Below, in pieces: positions 12,561-26,890 of a stretch of DNA of 64,000 nt. This stretch comes from Uloborus plumipes (Eukaryota; Arthropoda; Arachnida; Araneae; Uloboridae): assembly GCA_038373865.1 (NCBI GenBank), contig JAXGGA010002290.1:1-64000 (forward strand), written 5' to 3'. The notes beneath the pieces were generated by a model. That model had not been told where the DNA came from and searched no databases. It saw nothing but the letters and a program-made list of their open reading frames with translations. A program made the position numbers and the translations under genes. The first letter of the stretch is position 1, and the number at the start of each line of letters is the position of its first letter.

Positions 12561-12879
12561 TCATTCAAGTTGAAATGATCAGAAATGCACAATACTGAAA
12601 ATGTAAAATACAATTGACATAAAGCATCACTGAACATTTAAAATGATTTATATATAGCTTAACTATAGCACTAATGCACCTAGCAACGTGATTTCTGAAG
12701 TCGGCAATGTACAGCTGGCATACTTTTGAAATTGTGGAGCGAGTTTAATCAATTTCCGACCAGATTTAGATAAAGCATTGCTGAGAATAGTTACCGTGAC
12801 ATTCTAATGTGCCTTATTCCAGGACGTGCTGGATATTCTAAAAGTTAACCAATAATTGAAACTTTTGTCGCATGGGTTA

Positions 12880-12970
12880 AAACTAGAGATGTCACGATGA
12901 GCCGAATACCGAAGCTTCGGCCAATTAACGGTCAGAGCTGCGACCGAAGCTTCGGCTTCTGCACATATTT
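12880..12970. repeat. GC-richer dispersed-repeat fragment with paired palindromes
   Basis: The perfect palindrome CCGAAGCTTCGG occurs twice, at about 12910-12921 and 12952-12963, inside a short GC-rich block. The look is that of a MITE fragment. No clear target duplication is seen. Confidence 0.4.
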
Positions 12971-13273
12971 GAAGTTTTAGCATTAAACATGTAATAAAAT
13001 CATGCAATATTCTACTATGCCCCATATGTTTCAATATTCTTAGCGGTTTACAGCAGTTTTAGCGTAATGACTCAATTTCAAATTAATTTCATTAACTAAA
13101 GTATTTATTTTGCATTTGTACTGATAGTACAAGAAAAGAAAACATTATTTTTTTTTTGAAATAAATAGAATGAGCATTATTTGGAATATAAAAAGGATAA
13201 CCAACTGATATGATCAAATACTATGTTCCTAGAAATTAGCTGTATTTATTTATTTTTTTTATTCTTTAAGTTA

Positions 13274-14771
13274 GGGTGAGTTCTGGTAAGTGCGTACCCT
13301 TTTTTTCAAAGTTCATGTTCTCAAGGATGCTGCTCTGTTGAAAAATCTTGTATACTCACAATTTGTTTTAGTTTTCTTTCCAGATCCTTTACTAAGATTT
13401 TCAAGCATATAATATGTCAAATAAACCATTAGCATAGGTTTTGTGACCTGGTTTATGACACCTATTCCAAGGTACGCACTTTCCCTACCTAGCGGGGTAA
13501 GTGCGTCTACCTTAAATTATGTGAATATGAGCAGGAAAAAACTTCTGACACATATTAAATATGTTAGGTAGTTGCCTTGTGATGATTCCAAATACTAGAG
13601 ATTAGCACTTGCCTGTATGGATGAAACGCAATCAGTGATATCCCACGTGCCTTCCGAACAACGACACGTGCGTCCAATAGCGTTGTTGTAAGTGCGTACC
13701 CCTGTGATTTTCTTTAATTCTATTTGTATAGTAGATCGTTAGGTGACCTAGGTGAACAATTCGTTTTTTTGTCCTTTTTTTTTTTTTTTAATAAATACGG
13801 TTTTAAAATATTTTCCTTATTAGAATCAGCAGCAGTAAGAGAAAACCCAAAATAAAGAGCAAAAAAAAAAAAAATGATCATGATATGATACTTGTACTTT
13901 TTTTGTCTTGTACATTGAAATAGTTTTTCACAAGGTGTTCTTAATTTTCTTAAATATAATTTATTCATCACTCACTTCCGTTTTTTGAATCAGTTGGTTC
14001 CTTATTTAGTGTTTCACTTAATTTCATTGCTTCATTTGTCATTCTGGTTTAAATTAAGTATAGTTTATGATCGCTATTTTCAACCAAAAAATTACTAGCT
14101 GATATCTAAAAGCCAAAATATTTCAGAGGTAATGAATAAAATTGAAATCTTATGCCGCATTCAATGTAAACATAAAAACTTGATGGAAATGACGTCGGAT
14201 TTATAATCGGCTTATAAAAGAGCTATAAGCAAAATTAACGGTGAATTACGAGAGTCGGATTTTCCACGTAATGGTACACACTTGCCTCATTATAATGGTA
14301 CGCATTTGCTCCGCATAATAGTACGCATATGCCTCATGATAGTGGTACGCACTTGCCCCATCATAACGGTACGCACTTACCTCCACCTTACTTTAAAGAA
14401 AGGGAAAGTGCGTACCGTCATATAAACAAATTTTAGTTAGAGTATTTGATCAAAATACCCCATGTATGTTATTAGTAGCTATTACTCAAAAGAAACAACT
14501 TGCATTTCTTGACTTTAATTGCTTGGTATGACTACAAGAGAAACTGAAATAAAACCTTCTCAATCTTTACTTTAGAGTTTTTTTGAAGACATTTAAGTTG
14601 TCTCTGATTGTGTTTCGTCTATTGAATCCAGGCCTGAATTCTATAAATTGAAATTATCATTAGACAGTTATCTAACATAGTCGATATGTTACAGTAGCCA
14701 TTACAGGACAGTATTCATATAATTCCCAGTGGACGCATTTACACCGTGGACGCACTTACCAGAACTCACCC
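13274..14771. mobile_element. TA-flanked DNA transposon with GGTAAGTGCGTACC motif
   Basis: The left end, after TA (13272-13273), reads GGGTGAGTTCTGGTAAGTGC. The right end is the matching inverted repeat, followed by TA (14772-14773), with about 21 bp perfectly matched. The motif GGTACGCACTTGCC and its variants recur in a cluster of five imperfect direct repeats at about 14271-14395 and elsewhere (13470, 13500, 13690, 14405). The body has no intact transposase. The frame at 13720-13971 is low complexity. Architecture matches the elements at 214, 23366 and 29516. Confidence 0.8.
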
Positions 14772-14773
14772 TA

Positions 14774-15440
14774 CATAAAACATACATTTTTCATTTTATA
14801 ATAAACTTTTTTTTTTTTTTGTTGATTTCTTAAATTTTACCGTCGTTATTGGCACAAACTGTAGAAATGCATCTTTTTATTCTAGGTTATAGAGGTAATA
14901 ATCACTTAATTTACCATGTCATTTTCAAAATCATTTTTCCGCTTTGAAAACGACTCTATGGTCTTCTGTGTTTTCTTCAGTTGTACAGTCTTCTGCTGAG
15001 GTTTTTATATATACCGTGCAATTTTTCATTATTTCCTGATTTAGTACTTAAGTTTCTGTTTCCAAATTAATTCTGAAGTTAACGCCTAAAAACGAACATT
15101 GCTAAGATTTTACATATTTATAACTAGTAAAAGATTTGAATAAACCCAAGCTTGTTTCAAAAAACCATCGTTTAGCTAAAGCTACCTGCTTTAAGTTATC
15201 TGTGAACAAACCTAACTCGAATCCCTCAGGTGAAATATTTTCTAACAGTCAGACAATTATCAATATCTCTTCTTTGCTTTGTATGGCCACAAATCACATT
15301 AATTACTTATATTACCATAAAACAGCATTCTGTTATTACTTGCTTATATGGTCGAAAATTTTCAAGGACACGTAATCCTCATTTGTGAAGCACGTAATTA
15401 TTCCTGCAGTCTGGAGGTGCGGTTGAGAAGAGGCCTGTAA
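14774..15440. other. Intergenic, nothing recognised
   Basis: AT-rich sequence. The 79-codon frame at 15136-15375 has no recognised domain. Confidence 0.4.
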
Positions 15441-15468
15441 TTACAGAATGATATGTTCTTGTTTTCAG

Positions 15469-15634
15469 CTACATGTCTTGTGTCACTTGAACAAAGAAAC
15501 GGAACTTCACTTATTTATGGTGAAATGTATGAAGGATAAAAATCGACCGGATCAAACAGTTGCTGCCGTTTGTTGGGGACATATGACTATGCATCTTGAT
15601 TCATTTTTCAAAACATATTTTTACGTGTTTGATG
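15469..15634 (+). CDS. Exon-like segment, unidentified
   Basis: An open frame of about 55 codons begins right after a good 3' splice-site look-alike (TTCTTGTTTTCAG, ending 15468) and reaches a GATG|GTAATT donor-like site at 15635. The encoded segment has a mixed composition (Cys, His, Met, Trp and charged residues, including Lys-Asp-Lys-Asn-Arg-Pro-Asp-Gln-Thr) that is less A/T-driven than its neighbours. No protein family was recognised. Without homology or transcript data it may be chance. The strand follows from the splice-like signals. Confidence 0.25.
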
Positions 15635-15666
15635 GTAATTTTTTTGTAACTTTCATTAAAGAATGA

Positions 15667-16965
15667 AACGGCAATGAATGTTGGTTCGGGATCAGAGAGT
15701 AAAACCGGTTGAAAATATACACAAGGAAAATCATTTTTACCCCAGAAACTAGTAAGTGTATACTAAATGAAAATATTTTATCTACGACGAAGCATTCATA
15801 TTAAGTATAAGAAATAAGTTTATTGACATTGGCGTATGAGTTAGTTAAAACTAGTTTTAATCGAAGCAAATGAAACTTACGCAGGCTATTAATCTATACC
15901 TATATGAATGTATTTATTTTTATCAATATATGTAAAGAACTGTGCTTTCACGTAAAGAAAACACGTTGGATATTTAGCAATATGTAACGTTTGGTAAAAC
16001 AATGAAGTGTGCATTGCAGAAACATAAAATTGCTTCAAAATTTTGGCCAAGTAGTAGGACTAGTACAACCATTCACTAAGAATATTTCAAGATTGATTTC
16101 TTTAAACTGAATAAAGCATGCGTTATTAACACCTGTATCATACGAATGTGTATATTTACAGTGCGTTCCTATTTAACCTGCAAGACCTTTATTTTCGCAC
16201 AGTTCATTCTAGATACATACTTCCAATTAAAATTATATTGATTATTTCCTATTATAATATGTGTCTGGCACCGTACATCAAACCTAAACAATTCTCATAC
16301 AAAATTCAATTTGACTAAAAATCGTTATTTTCATTTGCAATATGCGCTATTTGACATTAAGCCAGTTTCTCTTTCAATATCACTTAATTGTGGCACATAT
16401 TTACTCCATCGTATGTCGAGAATGTACTCCGCAATGCAGATAAAAATCTACCTCAACTTTGTGATCCCTAAATCTTTCTCAAATAACGAAAAATAATCTG
16501 TTGCAAATTTTTCAAATGAAACCCAACGACCATTATCACATATTTGCTTATTTTCAAACCTGACACTTAACTAGAACCTCTTGCTTATTACCGAGATAAT
16601 TTAATTCAGACTGAACGAATGAAATAGTTATCTGTAAACTTTTGAGATTTTTAACGTCGCTGGAAATATTTATTGTGGGGGCTTTTAATTAATCCTGCAT
16701 TGTTCTTGAAGGGAAAGTGTTTTAACGCTCGGATGACTCACTCTCGAAAATAACTTCCACGTGACAGCACAAAGCATTTCCATCTGAATCTGAAAATATT
16801 GTTTTGTAATGTGTCTTGTGCAGTTGAATAAAGGAGCAGATGTTCTCGAATTTATTAAAACCCGCTGAATTATCCATTTCATTATTACTACAATACCACT
16901 TATTTTAAAACATTTTGAGTACAATAATCAAGTCATGATATAAAACACAATAGGAAATTATATTA
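15667..16965. other. Intergenic, nothing recognised
   Basis: AT-rich sequence with short frames (16311-16496 plus, 16685-16924 minus) that have no recognisable motifs. Confidence 0.45.
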
Positions 16966-17335
16966 GGGTTGTTTAAATAAAAAGGTACCAAACAATACAG
17001 TGGGTATAAATGAACACTTTATTAAAAGTATTCACTATAGACCTGAGCACAAAAATTCCACTGATGAACTAGCTGAAGGACTTCTTCTTTCCCGAATTTC
17101 TGTGACTGTGACGAGACCCACCCCTTATTAAATTTTGCTTGAATTTGTCGCCAAAAGTAAAGCGTTCCATTTCAGATGCTTATTCAAAAGATCAAACACA
17201 CAGAAATCGCAGTGTGACATGTTCGGATTGTCGGACTGTAGGACGGATGGTCAAACTGCTCCCACTTGAACATAGCCATTGCCGCATGGGAACCGTATTT
17301 TGACGTTTGGTACCTTTTCATCTCTTTTCATGCTA
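16966..17335 (-). pseudogene. Mariner-like transposase remnant (C-terminal part)
   Basis: The minus strand encodes pieces typical of a mariner transposase C-terminus. These are Trp-Glu-x-Phe-Asp-His-Pro-x-Tyr-Ser-Pro near 17260, a degraded Cys-Asp-Phe-His-like region near 17210, and a terminal block ending Cys-Ala-Gln-Val-Tyr-Ser-Glu-Tyr-Phe-stop near 17030. Stops and shifts interrupt it. The left end GGGTTGTTTAAATAAAAAGG and a degraded right end containing GGTACCTTTTCAT resemble the inverted repeats of the copy at 39411-40169. It is a truncated, inactive copy. Confidence 0.65.
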
Positions 17336-17929
17336 AAATGTGGATAAAATCAACGTTGAACCAGAATAAAACAGCAGTTTTAAACAAAATAATAGTCTGG
17401 ATCTGACATGCCGACCTAGGATTATCTCAAGAGACTGCTCTCTTTATATGGATCACAACTTCACGGTGTCTCTAAAAATCCAACATGTAGAGGTTTCCTA
17501 GAGGCTGAAGAAAGCTCAATACACACACTGTGTCATAGTGATTTTTATTCTACTTAAAAGTTTGAACATTTGATGTTCCACATTTGAATTTTTAAGAGAT
17601 AGTCGAGCACACCTGTTAGACAACTGCTCAAATTTGTTACTGCTATCAGACTCTATTAAGGGTCCTATCGGGAACAGTACAATAGACCTGTGATCGAAAG
17701 GTACATGCGCTTTAGAGGCTTTCCACCGTCCACCTCATTTCTTCCTTCATTCAAGAGCCGCTGAGATTTAACAAAAACATCGATTTTTTAAGATAGGGGT
17801 GAGCGAAGCCAGTCTGTGTTGCAAAAAGGATTATTGACTTAGTGCTAATCTAAGAATTGCTTTTATTAGAACCTAAACATAGATGCGATCGTATAAGTTC
17901 AAGCTTGAATTTTCAGAGTTACATTGCTT
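17336..17929. other. Intergenic, nothing recognised
   Basis: Less AT-rich than its surroundings in places (17690-17760). A 14-bp string AGTACAATAGACCT at about 17680 is shared with position 760, inside the first TA element. No gene is recognised. Confidence 0.4.
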
Positions 17930-18113
17930 CACTGTTAAAACTACAGGTTGTACGTGGCACCTTTAAGGGTAAACAATTGTAGCGGCACCCTATGGGTACC
18001 TTATGGCAACTTAAATGTGCCATAAAGAGTCAAGTGGCACCCTTCAGGGGTACCGCTGGTGCTACAACTTTTCATCCTTAAAGTACCATATGCAACTTGT
18101 TGTTTTATCAGTG
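17930..18113. mobile_element. Short MITE with imperfect ~40-bp inverted repeats
   Basis: The left end CACTGTTAAAACTACAGGTT and the right end, reverse-complemented (CACTGATAAAACAACAAGTT), align over about 40 bp. The right end is followed by TA (18114-18115). The centre carries repeated GGCACC/GGTACC-type motifs. Confidence 0.5.
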
Positions 18114-19698
<1,585 letters not shown>

Positions 19699-19699
19699 A

Positions 19700-21560
19700 G
19701 CTAACGGTAAAAAAGTAGAAGAAGAAAATGCAATAAAATATAAATTTATTTATTAATTTTTACATTTCAAATAAGTTAAAATAAAAAATAAATGATCAGA
19801 AAAAAATCACGAACTTTGTTTTTAATATTAGCTTATCTACCTAAAAGTAGATTTCTTTGTAAAATTTTACATACATTAAAATATTTCTGAGCTTCTTTTT
19901 TCACAAAATCAAAAAAGAGATCTTATGTCAGAATAATTTTTTGTTCTAATGTATTTGTATAATGCTTTTTTCAAATTAATGTCCTAAAGATTGGAAATTC
20001 TAAATAAACTAAGTTTAAGTTTTATAAACGTAGTTTCATATATTTCTTAACTACTGTTTAATTATTAATTAATTTTAAAAATTGTTCTCACACAATTTTT
20101 TACGATCCGAAACTTAATTGACAGTCATGCTTTTTACATCTGACGTAATAATGCCTTATTTTAAAAATTAAACAACAACTCTTCAACTTAAAATAAATTA
20201 TCACTGGTACAATTAAATACCAAATTAAGATTCTTGTTTCCTGACTGATTGACTAATAAACAAAACAACTTAGGTAAATGAATAAAAAACACTTGATAAA
20301 AAGTTACCACACTATCTAATTAAAATTGGTGGAAATTTGATTGAGTAAGCAGAAAAAAATAATTATTTTGCTTCCTTAACACATGCAGTAACCTGAAGCG
20401 GTTGTTGTCTTTAGCATTGTATAAAATGCGATGCTATTGTTTTCGTACAAAGGTGTAAAATATCTTAAGAATTGAATTATGGTGGGATTTTATGCATTGT
20501 GTGACTTGTACGGAGTAAATAATTGGCTCTGCTACTGAGTTTAATTAACATTTAAAAGTTTTTCTCAGAAAATAGTTATGGCAGTTTGCTTTTATTACTT
20601 AAAGAAAAGACCGCTTTTAGAAAGAATCTAATTACTTGGTATTTTAAAGTTTTAGTATTGTCAGTAATGAAATATTACGAATAGCAGGTGCTAATCAGGG
20701 TCCTTATATCTGAGAATTGGTTTTATTATTAAATTTTACACATTTTTTGGATTAATGACATGCGTGTTTTAATTTAATTACTTAAAAATATCATTTTGCA
20801 AATTTGGAAAAATACATTAAAAACTAGAATATATCTGTTTTCTAGCTGTGTCACAATTTCGAAATTAAAAAAAAAAAATCACGTATTCTTCAAGTGCCTT
20901 TATCGATTTATCAATAGAATTATTAAAATATCGAATTTTGAATCCTGAATAGCAGTTAATGATAATAATTATGTATCGTCTACACATAATAAAGGCAATC
21001 CAACTTGAATACTCCAGTTGATATTTATAAAAAATAATGAAAAAATGGAGCCTAAATTAAGCCTTAACGAAAGTTGACTTTATACGCATATACAAGTCAA
21101 ATTAAAGAGAGAGAAAAGAAGCAAAATAGAGAAGAAACAGTAGATAGCACAAATAGCGGAATGCATTAAAAGCGCTCAGTTTCTAGGCTTTCTAGAAGAT
21201 GTGATATCGCAGAAAAAAAAATAGTTTAAAAGATAAATTAGAATTTCCACCGGCAGACCTGTACTGCGCTTTCCAGATCGAGCCTAAGCGACCTTGTTGT
21301 TAGGCCAAGAGAGCGTATAAGCAGCTAAATGTTTTATTATATTCCTAGTTATGTATATTGTGCTCTTATTTTACCTTTTCTTCTTCGTATTTTCTTTTTT
21401 CTGCTAGACATTAGAATTAAAAAAAAATTAAGACCTTAGAAATATACCGAAAGTAGATGAACTACGATATTTCTGAATGTGTTCGAGTGAAACTTTAAAA
21501 TATTTATCGCAAATAAAGATACACAAAGTTACGACGAATGATTCACTCATTTTGGAAAAG
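19700..21560. other. AT-rich intergenic DNA
   Basis: No gene recognised. A small GC-richer patch at 21248-21325 has no identifiable feature. Confidence 0.45.
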
Positions 21561-21567
21561 CTATACA

Positions 21568-22213
21568 GGGTGTCCACTCCAATCGTGGACCAATAGCTAA
21601 TTTCTAAACCGTTAGAGATAAGCATATAGTTTATTTAGGAAAAAATCTCCAAATTACGAAAGGAATTTTGGGTCTATTCAATGCTTTTCAAAAAATCAAA
21701 TTTTGAAAGAGTTACGAAATTTAAATTTTTCTACAGCCCCCCAGTCCTATCAATCATATTTAGTAAAACATTCTTGACACTGTAACGTTTAAAACTAAAA
21801 AAAATCACTGTTCTACCACAAAAATTGACCGAGTTATGACGTTTTGAAAAATCAAGATTTTGAAGGATTTCGCATACGGTCCCTTGAGCGATCTCTCGAT
21901 GACGTCATGAAATAATGCAAAATTTTGATTTTTCAAAACGTCATAACTCGGTCAATTTTTGTGGTAAAAGAGTGATTTTTTTTTTGTTTTAAACGTTACA
22001 GTGTCGAAAATGTTTTACTAAATATGATTGATAGGACTGGGGGGCTGTATAAAAATTTAAATTTCGTAACTCTTTCAAAATTTGATTTTTTGAAAAACAT
22101 TGAATAGACCCAAAATTCCTTTCGTTATTTGGAGAATTTTTCCTAAATAAACTATATGCTTATCTCTAACGGTTTAGAAATTAGCTATTGGTCCACGATT
22201 GGAGTGGACACCC
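21568..22213. mobile_element. Fold-back MITE: 295-bp inverted repeats with 56-bp loop
   Basis: Arms 21568-21862 and 21919-22213 are near-perfect reverse complements. I see only about a dozen differences, mostly single bases in A/T runs. The left terminus reads TA|CAGGGTGTCCACTCC. The right terminus GGAGTGGACACCC is followed by CAG rather than CTGTA, so one boundary has eroded. The loop contains the palindrome TGACGTCA. There is no coding capacity. A read-through transcript would form a long double-stranded hairpin. Confidence 0.9.
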
Positions 22214-22214
22214 C

Positions 22215-23363
22215 AGCGCTGAGTAATGCGTGACAGTAGCCAAACTCTTCAAGATTTGGAATTGTGTAAAACAGATTCTAATGCGAGTGCGGTATTTTCA
22301 AAATGGTGAAAAAACAAGAAAAGCAGTTTTTTTTTTTTTTTTTTTTTTTTATTTTATTTCTGTGATGCAATATGCGTGATGTTCATCTGTTCTTGCAGTG
22401 CTTATGGGGTACATTGATGACAGCATAAATGCTTTCCCACTACCAAAAGCTGAATAAAAGCTAAAATAACTGAAAGACAGTAACCATGTGGCAAGGATGA
22501 TGGACCAGGATATTACCAGGAAAACGCTGGATAATACTAGGACGTTCTTGTTTTATCTCCATTAAAAAAATGCTGCACTCGTATTCGTACATGGTTAACC
22601 TAATTTTAAACCTTGATGAGTTAGTGGTAATTTTATACATTCCTCAACGTTGTTTGTGCAATAATGCTTTTGGAAAAGTAGCGTTTTGAAAAAGAATGAC
22701 TGATCTGTAGAATGAGCAACATTTTAATAAATAAATCAAGGCAAGAACAGTTATAGGTATTCGATATAGAAGTTTTTTTTTTAAAAATGCTCAAAGTCTT
22801 TCGTAAATTTCGGAACTTAAACATTTCTTCTAGACTTTTATAAGATATTACCATTAATGTGTATTTCACTTCCTACTTTTGCATTTCATGACAAAGCAGT
22901 GGAATGAGAAAAACCGCCCGGAAGTTAATGCGACTTTTAAAGTAATGCCTTCGATGCATTTGTTTATTTCCCAGGTGCATTCAAAACTTTAACATGCCGT
23001 CTCTTTCTCTCAGTTCCGTACAGGACGTAGAGAATGTTCTATTCCCAATGAAAGCTTCAGAAATGTTACCTTTCGAAAGTAATTTAGAGTAAAACTGACT
23101 CGATTTTTCAGTATAAGTTTTCATTCTATCAGTAGTTGGAGAGATCATTCCTTGAAATATGATGGTTTTGGTCTGGCTTATATATGATTTTAATTACATT
23201 TCAAAATAAAATGCTAGAATCTCATCACTTTGTGATAAGTAATATTAAAGTCTGCAAAAGTAGTGGTCAACATTTTTTTTTAACTGAAAATCAATTGCGT
23301 GATCACGAGGTATATCTAATTTTAAGCACACTTTAACCTTCAAGTAGAGTACTTATTTATAAG
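22215..23363. other. Intergenic, nothing recognised
   Basis: Contains a 27-bp T run near 22328. The short minus-strand frame at 22633-22869 has no recognisable motifs. Confidence 0.45.
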
Positions 23364-23365
23364 TA

Positions 23366-24286
23366 GGGGAATGTGGGGCAAAGTGAAATAGTTAAGATGA
23401 CTCGCCTGTTTCAAAATGAAAAAAATAGAAATTTGTTCTAAAAATCAATGTACATATAGAAGGAATAATGTATTTTGTGGTACAACTTGAGTTTAAATAT
23501 TTTTTTTATTTTTGGCAGTTATTTTGCACCTTCAAAAAAAAGTGGACATTTTTCACCTTAAAAAAATCATGGGGCAAAGTGAAAAATACAATATTTTTAT
23601 AATGAAATATTTTCTACTGGATGAGGTCCAATCACTTTTATCAAATGAATGCACAAGTTAATGTCAAGAAGAATTATTAGCAAAAAATAAACAAATATAA
23701 ATAAATGAACAAAAAAGTTTTTTTTAATTAGTATAAGAGAAAAAGAAATGAGTGAATAAAATGGAGAATGAATAACAAAATCCGTGAATGGATGAATAAA
23801 TAAGTGAATTAATAAGTAAAAGAACGTGACTAAATTAATAAATGAAGAAATGCGTACGTAATTTAGTAAATAAATGCATAAGCAAACGAAATGAGCTATT
23901 TCACTTTGCTCCATCCAATTGCCCGCGTACACTAGACTAATTACATAGAACATTTAAAATAAAAACATTCCAAACTAAATAAGTATTGCACTGGACATCA
24001 GTAGATCTTAATTAATAGTTAAAATGATTAGTACAAAAATTTTATAATTTCATAATAGCAAGAAATATTTTTATAAAATTACGAATATTACAATAATGGT
24101 ATAAAATTTTGAAAATGACGTGTAAATTTTTTTTCGCAGATCTTTGGAACGATTTTATTTTTCACAGGAATGAACTATATATCAAGGAACCTACTTAAAA
24201 TATTACAAGATTGGTGGTGCTGCAAACTATGAAAATATTTTGCCATTTCACTTTGCTCCGCTATTGTACTTTGCCACACATTACCC
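23366..24286. mobile_element. TA-flanked DNA transposon with GGGGCAAAGTGAAA motif
   Basis: The left end, after TA (23364-23365), reads GGGGAATGTGGGGCAAAGTG. The right end, reverse-complemented, reads GGGTAATGTGTGGCAAAGTA and is followed by TA (24287-24288). The motif GGGGCAAAGTGAAA recurs at about 23572 and inverted at about 23893 and 24245. A minus-strand frame (23597-23953) covers a low-complexity GAATAAAT-like tract and is not a real protein. It is non-autonomous. Confidence 0.75.
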
Positions 24287-24288
24287 TA

Positions 24289-25190
24289 CTAATGAGAGAC
24301 TTAGTTTTGTTTTTGTAACAATACAAGATGTTTTATTTATTTAATTATTTATTTTATTTCATTTTATTGATTTTATTTCTGCATTTACGTTAGTGAGTAT
24401 CGTAACCGAGACTTATTACCGAAAAATTGGATTAAGGTTAATATATTAAACTTAGAAGTTGCTATTTACTCTACGTAAATAGTATTTATAATTTTATGTG
24501 TAGTCAGGATTATTTCGTCTGATTTAGAAGAAACCGGCAGTGTAATAGAAATAATAGCTAATTAATTTTAATGTATTCAAATTGCTGAGAGACAAAAATT
24601 GCGCTTAATTTCAACATTTTTATTTTGTTCTTCTTCTTTCAATTCAAAATATCACAATTCATCACAAAGTAAAATCAATATTAACGGTCTTCTTTAAAAA
24701 AGTAAACCAGTTAACAAAAACTTACTTTTAAACTCCTATTAGTAGTATTTATTTCGATTGTATCAATGACTTTATAGTTAAAAAAATAAGCAATGAAAAA
24801 AAAAGTTTCTCAGTTCGTGATTTCGATCAAATAAAATTTAAGAAGTATTGAAACATGTTTCGATTTTATCGAAAATAAATATATATGTCTGGGACTAAAA
24901 ATATATATATATATATATATATATCTGATGTTAAATATTTAGACACCCATTTATTAAAAATTAGGCTTGATACTTTCATGCTTAATACTTTTACCTTTTA
25001 TTATTGAATTGATATGATTTTCTTTATCAACACATCTTTAAAAAATTGTTTTTCCTTTTTTTTTCTTTTAAAAAATTTTGAAAGTTTATTTTAAACATAC
25101 CAAAATTTTTACTTTGAGAGTATAAAACAGCATACATGAGATCCCAATCTGGAAAATGTTCCCACACAATTTTAAAACTTTGCTTTAAAA
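24289..25190. other. AT-rich intergenic DNA
   Basis: Contains a short (AT)n run at about 24896-24924. No gene recognised. Confidence 0.5.
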
Positions 25191-25199
25191 ACAGGCTTG

Positions 25200-25525
25200 A
25201 AAAGGATTGCTTGGGATTTTTGAATGAACGAGTATATTATGAAGCGTTTCCCCTCAAATCCAATGTTTAGACAAGAAATCCTTAAGCGTTACCTTCGCAG
25301 AGAGAATTCTGCTCGGCTTTGCTATTCTTGTAGATTCGCCAAAGATAAACATTTGATTTTCGTTCAGAACGTTTTTCCTTATGGGTCCCGTGACAGAAAC
25401 ACAAAGGGTTTTTTATTTGATAATGAACCCCATCGGAATGCAATACGAGACAGGAATTTGTCCTTCAAATGTATTACAGCGGGAAATGTCTTCCTGCAAT
25501 TACTTTTTTTTTTTTTTAAATAAAT
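25200..25525 (+). other. GC-richer block with a 99-codon frame, unidentified
   Basis: The frame at 25224-25523 starts at TTG (first ATG nearby at 25238) and runs into a T tract. Its 5' two thirds are less AT-rich than the flanks and contain Arg-rich stretches and a Cys-x2-Cys pair. It has no recognised domain. It is more likely a dispersed repeat fragment than a host gene. Confidence 0.25.
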
Positions 25526-25849
25526 ATACAGTTCGAAAATCACATTTTGCATATTTATTCGTTAGAAAAACAAACTGTTTGCTTTTCCAAGAAATAAATT
25601 TTCATTAACTTCAGTATTTTAAAGATTTTTTCAGTTCCTTTTTTTTTCTTTCACTTTTTAAACAACGATTTAAGTAGATTAGAAAAAAAAAGTCACCTAA
25701 AAAAGCTCTAAAATTGCTCGCCTCGAACTCATTTGATATCTTTATTGTTACCAATTATTATTAAATATACCAGAAAATTGTTAAATTAATTCAAAATATT
25801 TCAGGTACTTAGCAGGAATGCACCAAATAATTGACCATAATAGGCTACT

Positions 25850-26890
25850 TTTCCGATTACTGATAATCGGCTAAATTTTACCGATTAATCGACGGGAAAA
25901 ATATTTTTGTAAGTATTATTCTTTGACGTATACCTTCATTAATAAACTATGATGAATAACTTTATCTTCAGTAAATTAATGTAATTTTCTTCAGTCCTTA
26001 CTATAACATGCAGTATGAAAGTGTGTGCAGAGTAAAAACAGAACAAATAGTTCATAAAGTGCATAAAACTGAATAGAATTAACAGAAATAACCCTTGCAG
26101 CTACCACACGTTTAGGAATAATTGAATTCCGTAACTTTTAAATCGAATTGTGAAAACATTAACATTTCATTTTATTTATAATCAGCCAAATTTTGCCGAT
26201 TAATCGACGAAATAAATGTTTTTAATGAAGTTATTTCAAGGATGACTTGAATGATGAACTGCGATGAATAAATTTAAAAACAAGAAATGAATATTATTTT
26301 GCAAACATAAGTGTAACGTGTAGTACTGAAGTGTAATGCGTAAAAACAAAACATTTAATTCCAAGAATTAAGGATAAAATTGTCCTCACAGTTAATATAC
26401 ATTTTTTATCGATAAATTTTCCTATTTTGAATAAATATACACACATATACATTATACAATGTGGTAACATTTTCACCTTAGCATAATGCTTTTAGAAAAC
26501 CCAAAATTTTCACAAAAAAATATCTTGAATTAAATGAGTATTAAAATTGAAAAATAAATTCAGATTAAAAGAAATCTTAAATTGGAGCGCCCACCGCAGT
26601 CTCCTTTCCAGTTTTTTTTTTTTGGAGTTATCATGTCTAGTTAGCATAGTTAACAACATGCTAATCACGTTATGTGTTGACAAAATTTTATTAACAATAT
26701 AAAAATTGTTCCCAAGAAATAAGAAAAAAGAGAAGCATTATCTGAGAAATAAATAAATAAATCTTTCTAAAATCGATATTTAAAAACAAACAGTTACGGT
26801 GAAACTGGCAGTATTAAAAACAATCATCATGATCATTAAATCAAAATTCGGTAATCGGTAATCCAATTTGCTTATCTGCACAACCCTAGT
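25850..26890 (-). repeat. Dimer of the ~300-bp repeat unit, locus 2 (inverted relative to 10870-11515)
   Basis: The reverse complement of 25870-26490 matches the two-unit repeat of locus 1 block by block. Examples are ATGAAAGTGTGTGCAGAGTA against TACTCTGTACACATTCAT, and AACAAATAGTTCATAAAGTG against CACTTTATAAACTATTTGTT. The motifs AAATTTTRCCGATTAATCGA at about 25874 and 26187 mark unit borders. GGTAATCGGTAATCC at about 26851 may belong to the same element. Confidence 0.5.

Noticed and set aside
14271..14395. CRISPR-like array of spaced repeats
   Set aside because: Units are imperfect, spacers are short and similar, and the motif equals the terminal motif of the surrounding transposon.
23597..23953. 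118-codon hydrophobic minus-strand frame
   Set aside because: It reads a GAATAAAT-like simple repeat inside the non-autonomous element at 23366-24286.
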